Below are positions 1-8,808 of a stretch of DNA of 64,000 nucleotides, piece by piece. Source of the stretch: Desulfomonile tiedjei (GTDB lineage: Bacteria; Desulfobacterota; Desulfomonilia; Desulfomonilales; Desulfomonilaceae); the NCBI GenBank assembly GCA_016218715.1, contig JACRDG010000099.1, positions 1-64,000 on the forward strand, in the 5' to 3' direction. The translations under genes and the position numbers were made by a program. Numbering within the stretch: position 1 is the stretch's first letter; each line of letters opens with the position of its first letter. The notes under the pieces are model-generated. The model searched no databases, was not told where the DNA came from, and was given only the letters and a program-made list of their open reading frames with translations.

Positions 1-422
1 GCCCACGGAGACTAGAAGTTGCTAGCGAGGGTACGGAGCGAAGCTCCTATTTTCAAAAAGATTCTCACCAGATTGCTTCCTCAAGAACAGATCGGTATCA
101 ACTCGCGTCTACGATGGCTCGCGGCCGGTGACTCCGCGGCGACGCGCATGGGTATACGCGGCATCTAGAGCAGAGCGCGACAAGAAGAAATGAAAATTGA
201 TAATCAGCGCGCTTTTCCGATATTAATTGCTTGACTCGACGCGCGCGGGGTGATAGGAGCCCCGACCGTGGGTGAGGCAAAGGCCTCGGCCCTCCTGCCG
301 CTGCCATAGAGGCGCAAGGATCAGTCTGAGCATTGCATATTGTCGAGGGTTGCCGATGTGCGGCATGGCCCAGGGAATCCTCCGACTAGATTTTGAAAAA
401 CTTAGGTGAAAAGGAGTTGTAA
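1..422. other. Leading non-coding stretch, no gene seen
   Basis: I found no convincing open reading frame here. A 69-codon minus-strand frame at 98-307 is low-complexity and lacks a recognisable start context. The 170-240 part is AT-richer (around aatgaaaattgataatcag), which could hold a promoter for the gene at 423, but no clear -35/-10 pair stands out. No tRNA or small-RNA signature was recognised. Confidence 0.4.
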
Positions 423-845
423 ATGATTCAGAGCGGGTTTCAAGCCTCTGCGGAGCCTGTCCTGGACTCTCAGGATTTTGACCAACACTTCCAGTACGTG
501 AAAAGGCTCATCCAGGAACTGAAAGAGGAAGACCACTCGTCCTTGAGGAAGGAACTCTTTGGTGAGGAAGACCAGCGGCCGCTCTCCAAGAAGCAACTGA
601 AAGAACTGTTTCGGGTCCTGAGAAAGATCGAGCGCCAGTGCCAGGAGTGCTATGACGCCCCCATTCCTGACGAACTGGAAGGGGCAATCAGAAGCCGCGA
701 CGAATCGGCATGGCTCCCGTGGGAACTCGAAGCGATAGAAAAGGTCGACGCGTGGCGCGAAGAGATCCAGGAAAGAAAAAAACAGACTCGCCAGATGCTC
801 ACCGTGGCACTGGAAAAGATACGAAAAGGGGAAAAACCGGCCTGA
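423..845 (+). CDS. Hypothetical charged, helical protein (140 aa)
   Basis: The ATG follows AAGGAG with good spacing, which supports this start. The product is 140 residues, very rich in Glu, Lys, Arg and Gln, without a signal peptide or membrane segment, and predicted by eye to be mainly alpha-helical. A Cys pair (QCQEC) sits near residue 77. I recognise no family. It stands alone, followed by a perfect 12-bp-arm hairpin at 869-903 that may end its transcript. Coding is supported by the ribosome site and by soluble-protein-like composition only. Confidence 0.6.
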   Translation: MIQSGFQASAEPVLDSQDFDQHFQYVKRLIQELKEEDHSSLRKELFGEEDQRPLSKKQLKELFRVLRKIERQCQECYDAPIPDELEGAIRSRDESAWLPWELEAIEKVDAWREEIQERKKQTRQMLTVALEKIRKGEKPA

Positions 846-868
846 GTCTCCCATGAACGACCTCCATG

Positions 869-903
869 CACTCAGGGGGCTCCCTAACCCCGCCCCCTGA
901 GTG
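869..903 (+). terminator. Hairpin after the 140-aa gene
   Basis: CACTCAGGGGGC and GCCCCCTGAGTG form a perfect 12-bp stem around an 11-nt loop, 23 bases past the stop codon at 845. No run of T follows, so it is a stable hairpin and possible terminator, not a textbook intrinsic terminator. Confidence 0.5.
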
Positions 904-955
904 ATCGATTTCCTTTCCCGCACAAATACACCGCATCGATCCCCGGCCGGGCCTG

Positions 956-975
956 CCCCCCCCCCCCCACACACA
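956..975. repeat. C13 homopolymer followed by a short AC repeat
   Basis: Thirteen consecutive C residues (956-968) are followed by ACACACA. The tract lies about 170 bases upstream of hflK, outside any coding frame. Tracts of this length are prone to slippage and to sequencing error. Confidence 0.8.
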
Positions 976-1146
976 GACTCACCGTGACACGCAATCAACC
1001 GGTATCTCAATGGTACCTGCTTGAAAGCCTATGGGTAAGGGTCCTCTACCGCCGTACGCATCAGGCAGGAAAGTTTGATTCCTGGGCTTCTTTAGTTTAT
1101 ACTCTGAGGTTCAGCATCCAGACGCGGCCTTCTTGTTGGAGGAAGG

Positions 1147-2208
1147 ATGGATCAATTCAGACCGAGAGACGATCAAGACCCCGTTCGTGAGATCGAGCGA
1201 AGCCTGCAAGACCTCAAGGCTCTGCTCGGGGGATTCCTCAAGGGGAGCGGGACCTGGCTGGTCATCGGGGTCGTGGTACTGCTGTACCTCGCCTCGGGCT
1301 TCTATATTGTGGGTCCCGGCGAGAAGGGAGTCGAACTTCTTTTCGGAGGAGTCCGTGCCGTCACGGACCCCGGGCTTCGATACCGCGCCCCCTGGCCGAT
1401 CATGAGTCAGATCGTGGTGGACGTGGCTCAGGTCAGACGGAAGGAGATCGGCTATCGATCCGCAGACGATCGCACGCGGACGATTGGTGCGGAATCGCTC
1501 ATGCTGACCGGTGATGAGAATATCGTCGATGTCCAACTCTTCGTCCAATACATGGTCAAGGATCCGAAACAGTTTCTCTTCGGCGCGCGCGATCCTGAGG
1601 CCGCATTGGTGGCTTCAGCGGAAGTGGCCCTGCGAGGAGTGGTCGGCGAGAATACCATAGACTACACCATGACGAGTGGCCGGATGGAAGTTCAGAACAA
1701 GGTGGAGGCGTACCTCCAGAAGCTCATGGACACGTACCAGACCGGTTTGCAGGTGACTCAGGCCCGTCTACTCGGCGTTGATCCGCCTTCACAGGTCAAG
1801 GAATCCTTCCACGACGTGGTCAAGGCCTGGGAAGACCGGGAGCGCCTGATCAAAGAGGCCGACGGATTTCGGGAAGACATTGTCCCCAAGGCGAGGGGCC
1901 AGGCACAGAAAGAAATCCTGGAAGCCGAGGCGTACAAAGCACAGAGGGTGATCAAAGCCCGAGGTGACGCCCAGCGCTTCACGACGGTCCTGCAGGAATA
2001 CGCTAAGGCCCCCAAGGTGACCCAGCAACGGCTGTACCTCGAGGGCATCGAACAGTTCCTTGGCCCCACCAGAAAATTCATCACGGAAAAGGGGGACTCG
2101 CGCGTGTTGCCGCTCTTGCCGCTCACCGGAACGGCGGAGAGCCTTTCCCTCACCCAAAGCGGAAAACAGGAATCGGAACCGAGTGCGGATCCGAAGAAGC
2201 GAAAGTAG
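1147..2208 (+). CDS. hflK: HflK, SPFH-domain modulator of FtsH
   Basis: HflK and HflC form the large membrane complex that encloses the FtsH protease and modulates its activity. The 353-residue product has a short acidic cytoplasmic start, one membrane segment at about residues 38-58, then an SPFH/band-7 domain opening with the typical GPGEKGVELLFG stretch. Helical Glu/Ala-rich sequence follows (KARGQAQKEILEAEAYKAQR), as in the family. The ATG sits right after GGAGGAAGG. The hflC gene begins seven bases downstream, so the two are surely one operon. Length and order are normal for the family. No ftsH is in view, which is common. Confidence 0.95.
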   Translation: MDQFRPRDDQDPVREIERSLQDLKALLGGFLKGSGTWLVIGVVVLLYLASGFYIVGPGEKGVELLFGGVRAVTDPGLRYRAPWPIMSQIVVDVAQVRRKEIGYRSADDRTRTIGAESLMLTGDENIVDVQLFVQYMVKDPKQFLFGARDPEAALVASAEVALRGVVGENTIDYTMTSGRMEVQNKVEAYLQKLMDTYQTGLQVTQARLLGVDPPSQVKESFHDVVKAWEDRERLIKEADGFREDIVPKARGQAQKEILEAEAYKAQRVIKARGDAQRFTTVLQEYAKAPKVTQQRLYLEGIEQFLGPTRKFITEKGDSRVLPLLPLTGTAESLSLTQSGKQESEPSADPKKRK

Positions 2209-2214
2209 AAGGCC

Positions 2215-3123
2215 ATGCTGAGAACCATCGCTGTTTTTGTCGTTATCGGCGCCATCGTGATACTAAGTCAGTCGGTGTTCCAGGTCACCCAAGGGGAACA
2301 GGCGGTGGTCCTCCAACTGGGTGAGTATGTCCGGACGGTCAAAGAACCCGGACTGCATGCGAAGTATCCGCTCATACAGAGAGCCCTTTTCTTCGACAAA
2401 CGGGTACTGGCGGCCGAGGCACGCCCCGCGGAGTACATCACTCTGGACAAGAAGCGCCTTACGGTCGACACCGTGTCCCGATGGATCATCGCAGAACCGC
2501 TGGAGTTCTACCAGACCGTGGGGGACTATCGGGGCGCAATTTCCCGACTCAACGACATAATGGTTACGCGACTCCGGCAGGAGATTGCCAACCATAATTT
2601 CAAGGAGTTCATACGCGAAGAGCGTGAACGCATCATGCAACAAGTTACGAACAGCACGAGAGATTACGCGAAAGGGTTCGGAATTAATGTGATCGACGTG
2701 CGGATCAGACGGGTCGATCTTCCCGAGGAAGTTCAAAACAGCGTTTTCGCCAGGATGAGAGCCGAGCGAGAACGGATTGCGAAACGCTACCGGGCCGAAG
2801 GCGAAGAACAGGCACGCGAGATTCGAGCCAATGCAGAGAAGGAAAAAGAGATCCTTCTTGCGGAGGCGTACAGGAAATCCGAGACCTTGCGAGGAGAAGG
2901 CGACGCGGAGGCCACCACGATCTACGCGGAGGCGTACAACAAGGATCCTGAGTTCTTTAGCTTCCTGAGACACTTAGATGCGTACAAGAGAGTCTTCGGG
3001 CCGGAAACTACGTTGCTGCTTCGAGGCGATTCCCCCTTCCTCCGTTTCTTGGACGCGGGAGGAGGCACCGGGAGTGCCAGCGCCCTACCAACCGCGAGCG
3101 AGCAGCGTTCGGAGCGCAAATAG
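2215..3123 (+). CDS. hflC: HflC, partner of HflK
   Basis: A 302-residue SPFH protein with an N-terminal membrane anchor (residues 1-20), a band-7 domain (FQVTQGEQAVVLQLGE near residue 22), the characteristic INVIDVRIRRVDLPEEV segment about residue 162, then the charged helix with RMRAERERIAKRYRAEGEE typical of HflC. It acts at the inner membrane with HflK to regulate FtsH. The ATG follows AGAAGG and is only seven bases from the hflK stop, giving translational coupling. The C-terminal tail (GGGTGSASALPTASEQ) is low-complexity and longer than needed for the fold. Confidence 0.95.
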   Translation: MLRTIAVFVVIGAIVILSQSVFQVTQGEQAVVLQLGEYVRTVKEPGLHAKYPLIQRALFFDKRVLAAEARPAEYITLDKKRLTVDTVSRWIIAEPLEFYQTVGDYRGAISRLNDIMVTRLRQEIANHNFKEFIREERERIMQQVTNSTRDYAKGFGINVIDVRIRRVDLPEEVQNSVFARMRAERERIAKRYRAEGEEQAREIRANAEKEKEILLAEAYRKSETLRGEGDAEATTIYAEAYNKDPEFFSFLRHLDAYKRVFGPETTLLLRGDSPFLRFLDAGGGTGSASALPTASEQRSERK

Positions 3124-3445
3124 ACGCGTGTTCAGCCACTCGATAAGAGAGGAGCAATCACTCACCGAGGCAATAGCGATCCCTCGGATCCACGATACCC
3201 GATTAATAAGAGGACTTCACGACCGTATACGTCGTGGGCACTATGGTCCAACCCTCGGCCGACAGCGGGACGTTCACTGATGACCCGCCAAAAAACACGC
3301 GGCCGCATAATGCTTCCCGAAAAAGAGTCATCGGCAATCACCAGAGAGGATCCTCAAACATGCTTGACCGCGCCATGAGGATCGTCTATAGGGTACCGGA
3401 GTGGTCTTGCCGGTGTAGCTTGATATCGGTACAGGAGTTTCCATC
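3124..3445. other. Intergenic gap between hflC and the radical SAM gene
   Basis: No credible gene seen. A 71-codon frame reaching into the next gene has biased, non-protein-like composition. The gap probably holds the promoter of the downstream gene, but no clear promoter hexamers were identified. Confidence 0.4.
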
Positions 3446-4924
3446 ATGAAGGTGTTGCTTGCTTATCCAGCCATCCCAGAAACTTTTTGGAGTTTCAAAT
3501 ACGCCCTAAAACTCATCAAGAAGAGGGCGGCACACGTCCCGCTGGGGATGCTGACCGTTGCAGCGATGCTTCCGAAGGATTGGGAAGTCCGGTTGGTGGA
3601 CATGAACGTGGAACCCCTGTCTGATCAGGACCTCCGATGGGCCGACATGGTCTGGGTCGGAGCCATGGTCATACAGAAAGCATCAGTCAGGGAGGTCATC
3701 GCCAGAACCCGGGCAATGGGCAAACCCTTGGTGGCAGGCGGACCGCTCTTCACAAGCACCCCGGAGGACTTTCCTGAAGTCGATCATATGGTCCTCAATG
3801 AGGCCGAGATCACACTGCCGCTGTTTCTGAGGGACCTCGCTGCGGGCAAACTCCAGAGGATATACACCTCGACGGAAAAGCCGGACGTCGCGATGACCCC
3901 GCTTCCTCGCTGGGACCTGCTCAACATGAAGCACTATGCGTCCATGTCCGTTCAGTATTCCAGAGGCTGTCCTTTTGACTGCGAATTCTGCGACATCGTA
4001 CATCTCAACGGCCGGCGCCCCCGCGTGAAAGCCAACGAGCAGATGCTCCGAGAGTTCGATGTCCTGTACAACCTGGGATGGCGAGGCAGGCTCTTTATCG
4101 TGGACGACAACTTCATCGGCAACAAGGTGAAAGCGAAATCCTTTCTCAGGACCTTGATCCCCTGGCAGGAGGCACGGAAGTTCCCCTTCGGTCTGTACAC
4201 GGAGTCCTCGGTCAACTTGGCCCAGGACGAGGAGCTGATGCTGTTGATGTCGCAAGCCGGCTTCGATTCGGTGTTCCTCGGTCTGGAGACCCCTGCGGAA
4301 GAATGTCTTGCCGAATGCGGTAAACATCAAAACCGGTCCATCGACCTGGCGGAGGCCGTCCGAACCATCCAGCGAAACGGCATGGAGGTCATGGGAGGTT
4401 TCATAATCGGGTTTGACAACGATCCTGCCAATATCTTCGAGCGCCAGATCAAGTTTATCCAGAATGCCGGAGTGGTCAAAGCCATGATCGGCCTGCTACA
4501 GGCGATTCCGGGCACCCGCCTGTACCAGAGGCTCCAGAAGGAAGGACGGCTCCTGGACGACTGTTCGGGAGACAACTGCGACGGTTCCATGAATTTCATA
4601 CCCAAGATGGATCTCGAGGTGGTGAAGCAAGGGTATCATGACGTCCTGCAGAACCTCTATAGTCCCAGGGAATATTATTTCCGTGTCCTGGAGTTCTTGA
4701 AGAACTACAAACCCCGGCGACCGACCCTTGCTCGCGTCGGCTGGCTGGAAATTCGGGCCTTCCTAAGCTCGATTCTGTATCTCGGGATTTTGGATAAGTG
4801 GAGCGGGAAGATCTATTACTGGAGGATGCTCTTCAAGGCATTCTTCTTCCATCGCCAATGCTTCGGCGAGGCGATCACTCAGATGATCATCGGATACCAC
4901 TTCAGAAAACTGCTCGGCAAGTAG
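3446..4924 (+). CDS. B12-binding-type radical SAM protein (492 aa)
   Basis: The N-terminal ~130 residues match the Rossmann-like B12-binding fold of this superfamily (start MKVLLAYPAIPETFW). The cobalamin-ligating DxHxxG motif is not evident: DMNVEPL sits there, so B12 binding is doubtful. A radical SAM core follows with the CPFDCEFC iron-sulphur motif near residue 176 and downstream GLETP and GFIIGFD strands. The C-terminal third resembles the DUF4070 extension seen in this subgroup. Its substrate is unknown. The ATG has AGGAG upstream. It stands alone, and its last 162 bases are overlapped by the opposite-strand gene ending at 4763. Radical SAM chemistry suits an anaerobe. Confidence 0.85.
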   Translation: MKVLLAYPAIPETFWSFKYALKLIKKRAAHVPLGMLTVAAMLPKDWEVRLVDMNVEPLSDQDLRWADMVWVGAMVIQKASVREVIARTRAMGKPLVAGGPLFTSTPEDFPEVDHMVLNEAEITLPLFLRDLAAGKLQRIYTSTEKPDVAMTPLPRWDLLNMKHYASMSVQYSRGCPFDCEFCDIVHLNGRRPRVKANEQMLREFDVLYNLGWRGRLFIVDDNFIGNKVKAKSFLRTLIPWQEARKFPFGLYTESSVNLAQDEELMLLMSQAGFDSVFLGLETPAEECLAECGKHQNRSIDLAEAVRTIQRNGMEVMGGFIIGFDNDPANIFERQIKFIQNAGVVKAMIGLLQAIPGTRLYQRLQKEGRLLDDCSGDNCDGSMNFIPKMDLEVVKQGYHDVLQNLYSPREYYFRVLEFLKNYKPRRPTLARVGWLEIRAFLSSILYLGILDKWSGKIYYWRMLFKAFFFHRQCFGEAITQMIIGYHFRKLLGK

Positions 4925-5794
4925 GCGCCGATCACCGTGCCAGCGGCCGCTGCGGCCAATCGCAATGCTTAAGACTTTCAGGGGAGTGACGTTCCGGCAA
5001 GGAGTCCTCCCCGGCAGCCATTCAATAGCAGCTAAGGACGCCCCTTGCCATCTCTGCGGCTCTTTCCCCGCGTGCCGGCTGCCCGGCGCATGAACCATCT
5101 GCCCAGGACCTTTCTTGTTGAACACAACCCCCTCGAGTTTCATCTGCCAGTTGCCGTCCCCGAGCATGTGAGGCGGTTCAGTGATCTGCCACCGAGTCGA
5201 GAATCCGAGGATTCCAATCGAGAGATGATCGCCTTCTATCCTGACCGCTCCACCGGTAACCGAGGCCTTGCCAGTACGGAAATTGGCCGTTCCATCGGGA
5301 AATATGACGATGACGGTGCCATCTTCTCCGCGCCACGCGCCTGCATAGGCGATCTGGTCCGGGGGGAGCGGTTTCCTCTTGAGCAAGCTCTGCCAGTCCA
5401 ATTGCTCGACGCTTCGGAACAGATCTCCGCTCAAGTGCCTGTGAATGGACACGCCCGCGAAGATGACCGCTGCCACGAAGAAGGACGTGCCAAGTATGCC
5501 CAGTATCCGCCCGGCCTTGACCAGACCGACACGACCTGCCGGTATTTCTCCTCGTGCGATTCGTTTGAGGTCGGAGCTTCCCAGGACCCACGCAAGAACC
5601 CCCAGGGGCCAGCACAGGAATAGGGACGAGATTCCGAGCACGAGAATTAGGCTCCCGCGATCGGCCGGCGGTTTGTGGAGCTTTGAGCCATGGACCGGTC
5701 CGGACTGGGTCGAGCCGCCCTGTGCGGAACCCGCGGGAATGGAACGGCCTCTGTCGGCGCCGTTGTCTGAAGAGCCTGTCGGGTACTCATCCAT
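4763..5794 (-). CDS. DUF4190-like membrane protein, C-terminus doubtful
   Basis: The 343-residue frame starts with a Ser/Gly/Pro-rich tail, then a DUF4190-like segment at about residues 47-113. This has two membrane helices separated by VLGSSDLKRIARGEIPAGRVG, a loop typical of that family. A small beta-rich domain follows (about 145-235; AYAGAWRGEDG, VIVIFPDGTANF). The last ~100 residues look unlike a folded domain and run 162 bases antisense into the radical SAM gene. A frameshift or an overlong reading frame near 5000-5100 is therefore possible. Function unknown. The ATG at 5794 lacks a strong ribosome site. Confidence 0.55.
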   Translation of the reverse strand: MDEYPTGSSDNGADRGRSIPAGSAQGGSTQSGPVHGSKLHKPPADRGSLILVLGISSLFLCWPLGVLAWVLGSSDLKRIARGEIPAGRVGLVKAGRILGILGTSFFVAAVIFAGVSIHRHLSGDLFRSVEQLDWQSLLKRKPLPPDQIAYAGAWRGEDGTVIVIFPDGTANFRTGKASVTGGAVRIEGDHLSIGILGFSTRWQITEPPHMLGDGNWQMKLEGVVFNKKGPGQMVHAPGSRHAGKEPQRWQGASLAAIEWLPGRTPCRNVTPLKVLSIAIGRSGRWHGDRRLLAEQFSEVVSDDHLSDRLAEALAMEEECLEEHPPVIDLPAPLIQNPEIQNRA

Positions 5795-6257
5795 GGTGAG
5801 GGTTGCCGCCCTGTACCTGCCTGGATTCGGGTGCTACCGGTGAACGTGGTGAAGAGGTGCCGCCGGATCTGCGAGAGCCGTTGCCTCGAACGCGACGGAG
5901 GGTGGGGGAGTTCTGTTTCAAGATCGCTGCCGCGTCAGGCCCCGCTGAAGATTACCACAAAAGAGTCCACCAAAAAGAAGCCCGACGGATGTGACAAAAG
6001 GGTATGGCTCCAAACAAGGAGGATACGGTCGTTCCGCCGGGCGATTGCAAGGCTAGCGCATCCACGATAGCGGCGAGCGAGCGATTTGTCAAGGGTTAAA
6101 TGCACGTGGTGCGAACTCCGCGTTTCGGGCACGTAACCCCGGGAAACCATGCTCGATTGTGGTGCGTCCAGAACGACGGATGCCGCCCGGCACCCTGTGG
6201 GCGTGCGCAGTCGGCACCGATCGAGCGACGTGCAGTCGCCCTGAATGAGCACAGGTG
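5795..6257. other. Intergenic stretch without a supported gene
   Basis: Only short, mutually overlapping frames with unlikely composition occur on both strands. It lies downstream of the minus-strand beta-barrel-like gene (stop at 6258) and upstream of the DUF4190-like gene. No terminator-grade hairpin was recognised. Confidence 0.4.
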
Positions 6258-7211
6258 TCAGAAACCGATCGAGATGGTCCCGCCGACGGTCCAGGAGTGG
6301 CGATCCAGGTTCGCGTCAAACGTCCGACTAACCCCCGGAGCGCTCACGTCGAATGCAGGCAATTTGCCGTGAACAGCATTCCAGCGCACGAACGCGCCAA
6401 TGTTGGCCCCAGCGATCCGGCGCGAGGCCTCGGAGAAAACCTCGAGAAAGTAGCCGCCGTCGTAGTTGCCGCTCCCGTCGTCGGGCGAGACACCGGCTAC
6501 GAAGTTTTCGCGTGCCCTGAAACTACCGGTGACCGTCGGGAAACCGACGACACGAACGGTAAGGGAAGAGACAGGGCTTCCGTACGCGTACTGGGCACCA
6601 AGGAGCGGAATAATCGCCTCTGACGTTGCGTTTCCTTCGTCCGAAGGAGAGCTTGGAATGCCGACGGCCACGGGGTTACTGAACTTCGAGTAGAAGTAGT
6701 CGTACCGCACACCGGCCAGCAAGGAGAAGCCGCTTAGGAACCCGGTCCGGATAGCTGCCAGCCCCTCGACGAACCACCACTCGTCGGTTACCGTCCAAGT
6801 TCTGTAGGACTGAGCCCCGGCTGTCGAGACATAGATTTCGGTGGACTCTATTCCCTCAGGAAACAGGTACCACCCGCTGCCCAGGATGGTCAGGTTCTCG
6901 GAGAGGTTGAGCGGTTGCGTCACCCCAAGCCAAACTCCCCTCAGGCGCTGCTGCTGTTCGAATCTCGCAACACCGTTGAGGCCGGCCGCGTTCCCTCCCC
7001 CGAAGGAGATTCCGCGCCTGTCGTCGTTCCAACCCACGTACACGACAGGAGGGGCGATTAATCCGCACGGCGATTGATAGGGAGCGCATCCCTGTCGGGG
7101 CCCAAAGAAATCCCCAAACGGCAGGAGACCCGTTCCCAGGAATGCATTAGCAGGTGCGGCAATCCACAACAAGGCAGCTGCCGCAACCGCCACGAGAGCG
7201 ACTCTTTTCAT
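6258..7211 (-). CDS. Exported, beta-barrel-like outer membrane protein
   Basis: The 317-residue product begins with a clear signal peptide (MKRVALVAVAAAALLWIAAPANA, cut after ANA). The ATG at 7211 has AGGGGGTAGGAG just upstream, better than an alternative TTG six codons earlier. The mature part alternates hydrophobic and polar residues with many Gly, Tyr and Trp, and ends WTVGGTISIGF. A terminal aromatic after beta-strand sequence is the usual signal for Bam-dependent outer-membrane insertion. It recalls the barrel-like proteins at 34894 and 60704 in design, but I could not align it convincingly to them. Its role, whether a surface barrel or a porin-like protein, is unknown. Confidence 0.75.
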   Translation of the reverse strand: MKRVALVAVAAAALLWIAAPANAFLGTGLLPFGDFFGPRQGCAPYQSPCGLIAPPVVYVGWNDDRRGISFGGGNAAGLNGVARFEQQQRLRGVWLGVTQPLNLSENLTILGSGWYLFPEGIESTEIYVSTAGAQSYRTWTVTDEWWFVEGLAAIRTGFLSGFSLLAGVRYDYFYSKFSNPVAVGIPSSPSDEGNATSEAIIPLLGAQYAYGSPVSSLTVRVVGFPTVTGSFRARENFVAGVSPDDGSGNYDGGYFLEVFSEASRRIAGANIGAFVRWNAVHGKLPAFDVSAPGVSRTFDANLDRHSWTVGGTISIGF

Positions 7212-7429
7212 AACTCCTACCCCCTGCAACGGCCTAACAGGCCACAGACGAAGACCACAGTTCTCGGACCATTCGGTCCGGGACCGTGAACAAAACTGTT
7301 AATCCTAATACCCCTACGCTAACCCAGAACGCTGCTTTTGTCAAAGGGAATCCGCTCGTCAGCTATCGTATTCACTGACGCGGCTCGGGCGGTTGCCGTC
7401 TGAGGCCAGCTTTCGCCGATGGCATTGCG

Positions 7430-8200
7430 CTAAGAGCTTTTACATCTGCCGTTTTGTGCCCAGGTTTTCTCCGAAGCCCTCAGCAACCGCACCAATATAG
7501 GCGGAAGCTCTTCGATGGCCCCCCGGAACTTTTTCAGGAACCGTCTCCGCTTCAATGTCGTGGAGATCATGGATGGGAGCAGGGAAGGATCGGTCCATAG
7601 CCGCCTGAAGCGAGGCTTGGGCGGGAGGCCCGATGAATGAATATCGTCGGAAATCACTCTGAGGCAAGCGAAAGGAATGCCCTGTTCGCTTGCTCGGCGG
7701 CCGATGGCATAACTCTCCATGTCTACGGCAAGAGCGCCGGTGGATCGAAAGAGCCGGTCACGATGCTTGCGAGGGAAGACCGCGTCGCGAACCGTGACCA
7801 TCCCTCCTACATGGAAACGCCGGCTTTCCTTTCGGCACGCTTCGGCAAGGGCCTGGACGAGGTCCGGTGCGCACACGATCGACTCGTGGGGCGCACCGTC
7901 AAGAAACGTTTCCGATGCTACCACCAGATCGCCCACTCGCAACTCCTCCAGCAGCGCGCCTGCAGTCCCCACGCTGAGGATGGCCTCGGGCCTCTCGGCC
8001 AACTGCCGGACCGCCGCTTCGGCCCGAACCGCACCGACGCCGCACCGGACGGTCACGAGCTGACAGCCCTCAAAGAAAGCGGCCCGGTACGTAGCTCTTC
8101 CGATGGTCCAGCGTCCGGTCACTTCGACCCGGTGGAGGAACGGATGCAGCTCCATCCCCATGGGAAAGACAAGACAAAGGGAACCGTTTTCTCTGTTCAT
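7430..8200 (-). CDS. Nucleoside phosphorylase / nucleosidase-like protein
   Basis: This 256-residue protein has the phosphorylase superfamily 1 fold (the family of MTA/SAH nucleosidase, purine phosphorylase and futalosine hydrolase). Visible landmarks are the glycine-rich SVGTAGAL strand near residue 95, the ribose-binding VDMES motif about residue 170 and the catalytic-Asp region VISDDIH. The first strand (CLVFPMGMELHPFL) is diverged from the MTA/SAH nucleosidases. The closest family I recall is the hopanoid-associated phosphorylase, but the C-terminal Arg-rich extension is different. Substrate is unassigned. It is transcribed away from ahbB, with 50 bases between the starts, suggesting a shared divergent promoter region. 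Confidence 0.75.
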   Translation of the reverse strand: MNRENGSLCLVFPMGMELHPFLHRVEVTGRWTIGRATYRAAFFEGCQLVTVRCGVGAVRAEAAVRQLAERPEAILSVGTAGALLEELRVGDLVVASETFLDGAPHESIVCAPDLVQALAEACRKESRRFHVGGMVTVRDAVFPRKHRDRLFRSTGALAVDMESYAIGRRASEQGIPFACLRVISDDIHSSGLPPKPRFRRLWTDPSLLPSMISTTLKRRRFLKKFRGAIEELPPILVRLLRASEKTWAQNGRCKSS

Positions 8201-8250
8201 CGCGCGGCCTGGAGGTTATAGTGCGGCAACCATGGCTGGGAGCACAGGAT

Positions 8251-8808
8251 ATGTCCACAATCGATCCGGATACTATAGATAGAGGAATTCTTGCAGCTCT
8301 GCAAGGGGATCTAGACGACTCTCCGGAACCGTACGCCCGAATCGCGACAGAACTGGGCATTTCAGAAGACGAAGTGATCCGCCGTATCAGACGCCTGATG
8401 GATGCCGGGATCATCCGCCGTATCGGCGCCATGATCAGGCATTTCGAGGCCGGGATCGGTTTCAACGCGATGGTCGTCTGGAAAGTGGGTCCGGATCGGA
8501 TTGAAGAAGTGGGGGCCCTCTTCGCAGGACTCCCGGAGGTAACCCATTGTTACGAGAGGCCTCCGTTCGGCGAGAAGGGAGGTACCCTCTTCACCATGGT
8601 CCACGCCACCACCGATGCGGCGTGCATGGAGATCGTTCGGCAGATGGCTCGGAGGGCCGCGATCGACGAGTACGAAATCCTGTTCAGTCAACGAGAGCTG
8701 AAGAAGATCAGCATGACCTACTTCGACAACGAAGACCAGCAGGACGACTGGGTGCAAGACGAACCCGAACAAAACCCGAACAATCCTTCAGAGGGACGAG
8801 CGAAATGA
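8251..8808 (+). CDS. ahbB: AhbB-type siroheme decarboxylase subunit
   Basis: This AsnC/Lrp-like protein (185 aa) has an N-terminal winged helix (residues 8-65, ELGISEDEVIRRIRRL) and the conserved IIRRIGAMI signature. The VTHCYERPPF and LFTMVHA motifs fit the AhbB branch better than AhbA. In sulfate reducers and methanogens, AhbA and AhbB decarboxylate sirohaem to 12,18-didecarboxysirohaem in the alternative haem pathway. The ATG at 8251 has GGGAG eight bases upstream; an in-frame GTG at 8221 is less likely. Its stop overlaps the hemL start as ATGA, so the two are translationally coupled. No ahbA partner is within the window. Confidence 0.88.
   Translation: MSTIDPDTIDRGILAALQGDLDDSPEPYARIATELGISEDEVIRRIRRLMDAGIIRRIGAMIRHFEAGIGFNAMVVWKVGPDRIEEVGALFAGLPEVTHCYERPPFGEKGGTLFTMVHATTDAACMEIVRQMARRAAIDEYEILFSQRELKKISMTYFDNEDQQDDWVQDEPEQNPNNPSEGRAK

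Noticed and set aside
98..307. 69-codon minus-strand frame at the left edge
   Set aside because: Low-complexity Arg/Pro-rich composition, no ribosome site and no recognisable motif.
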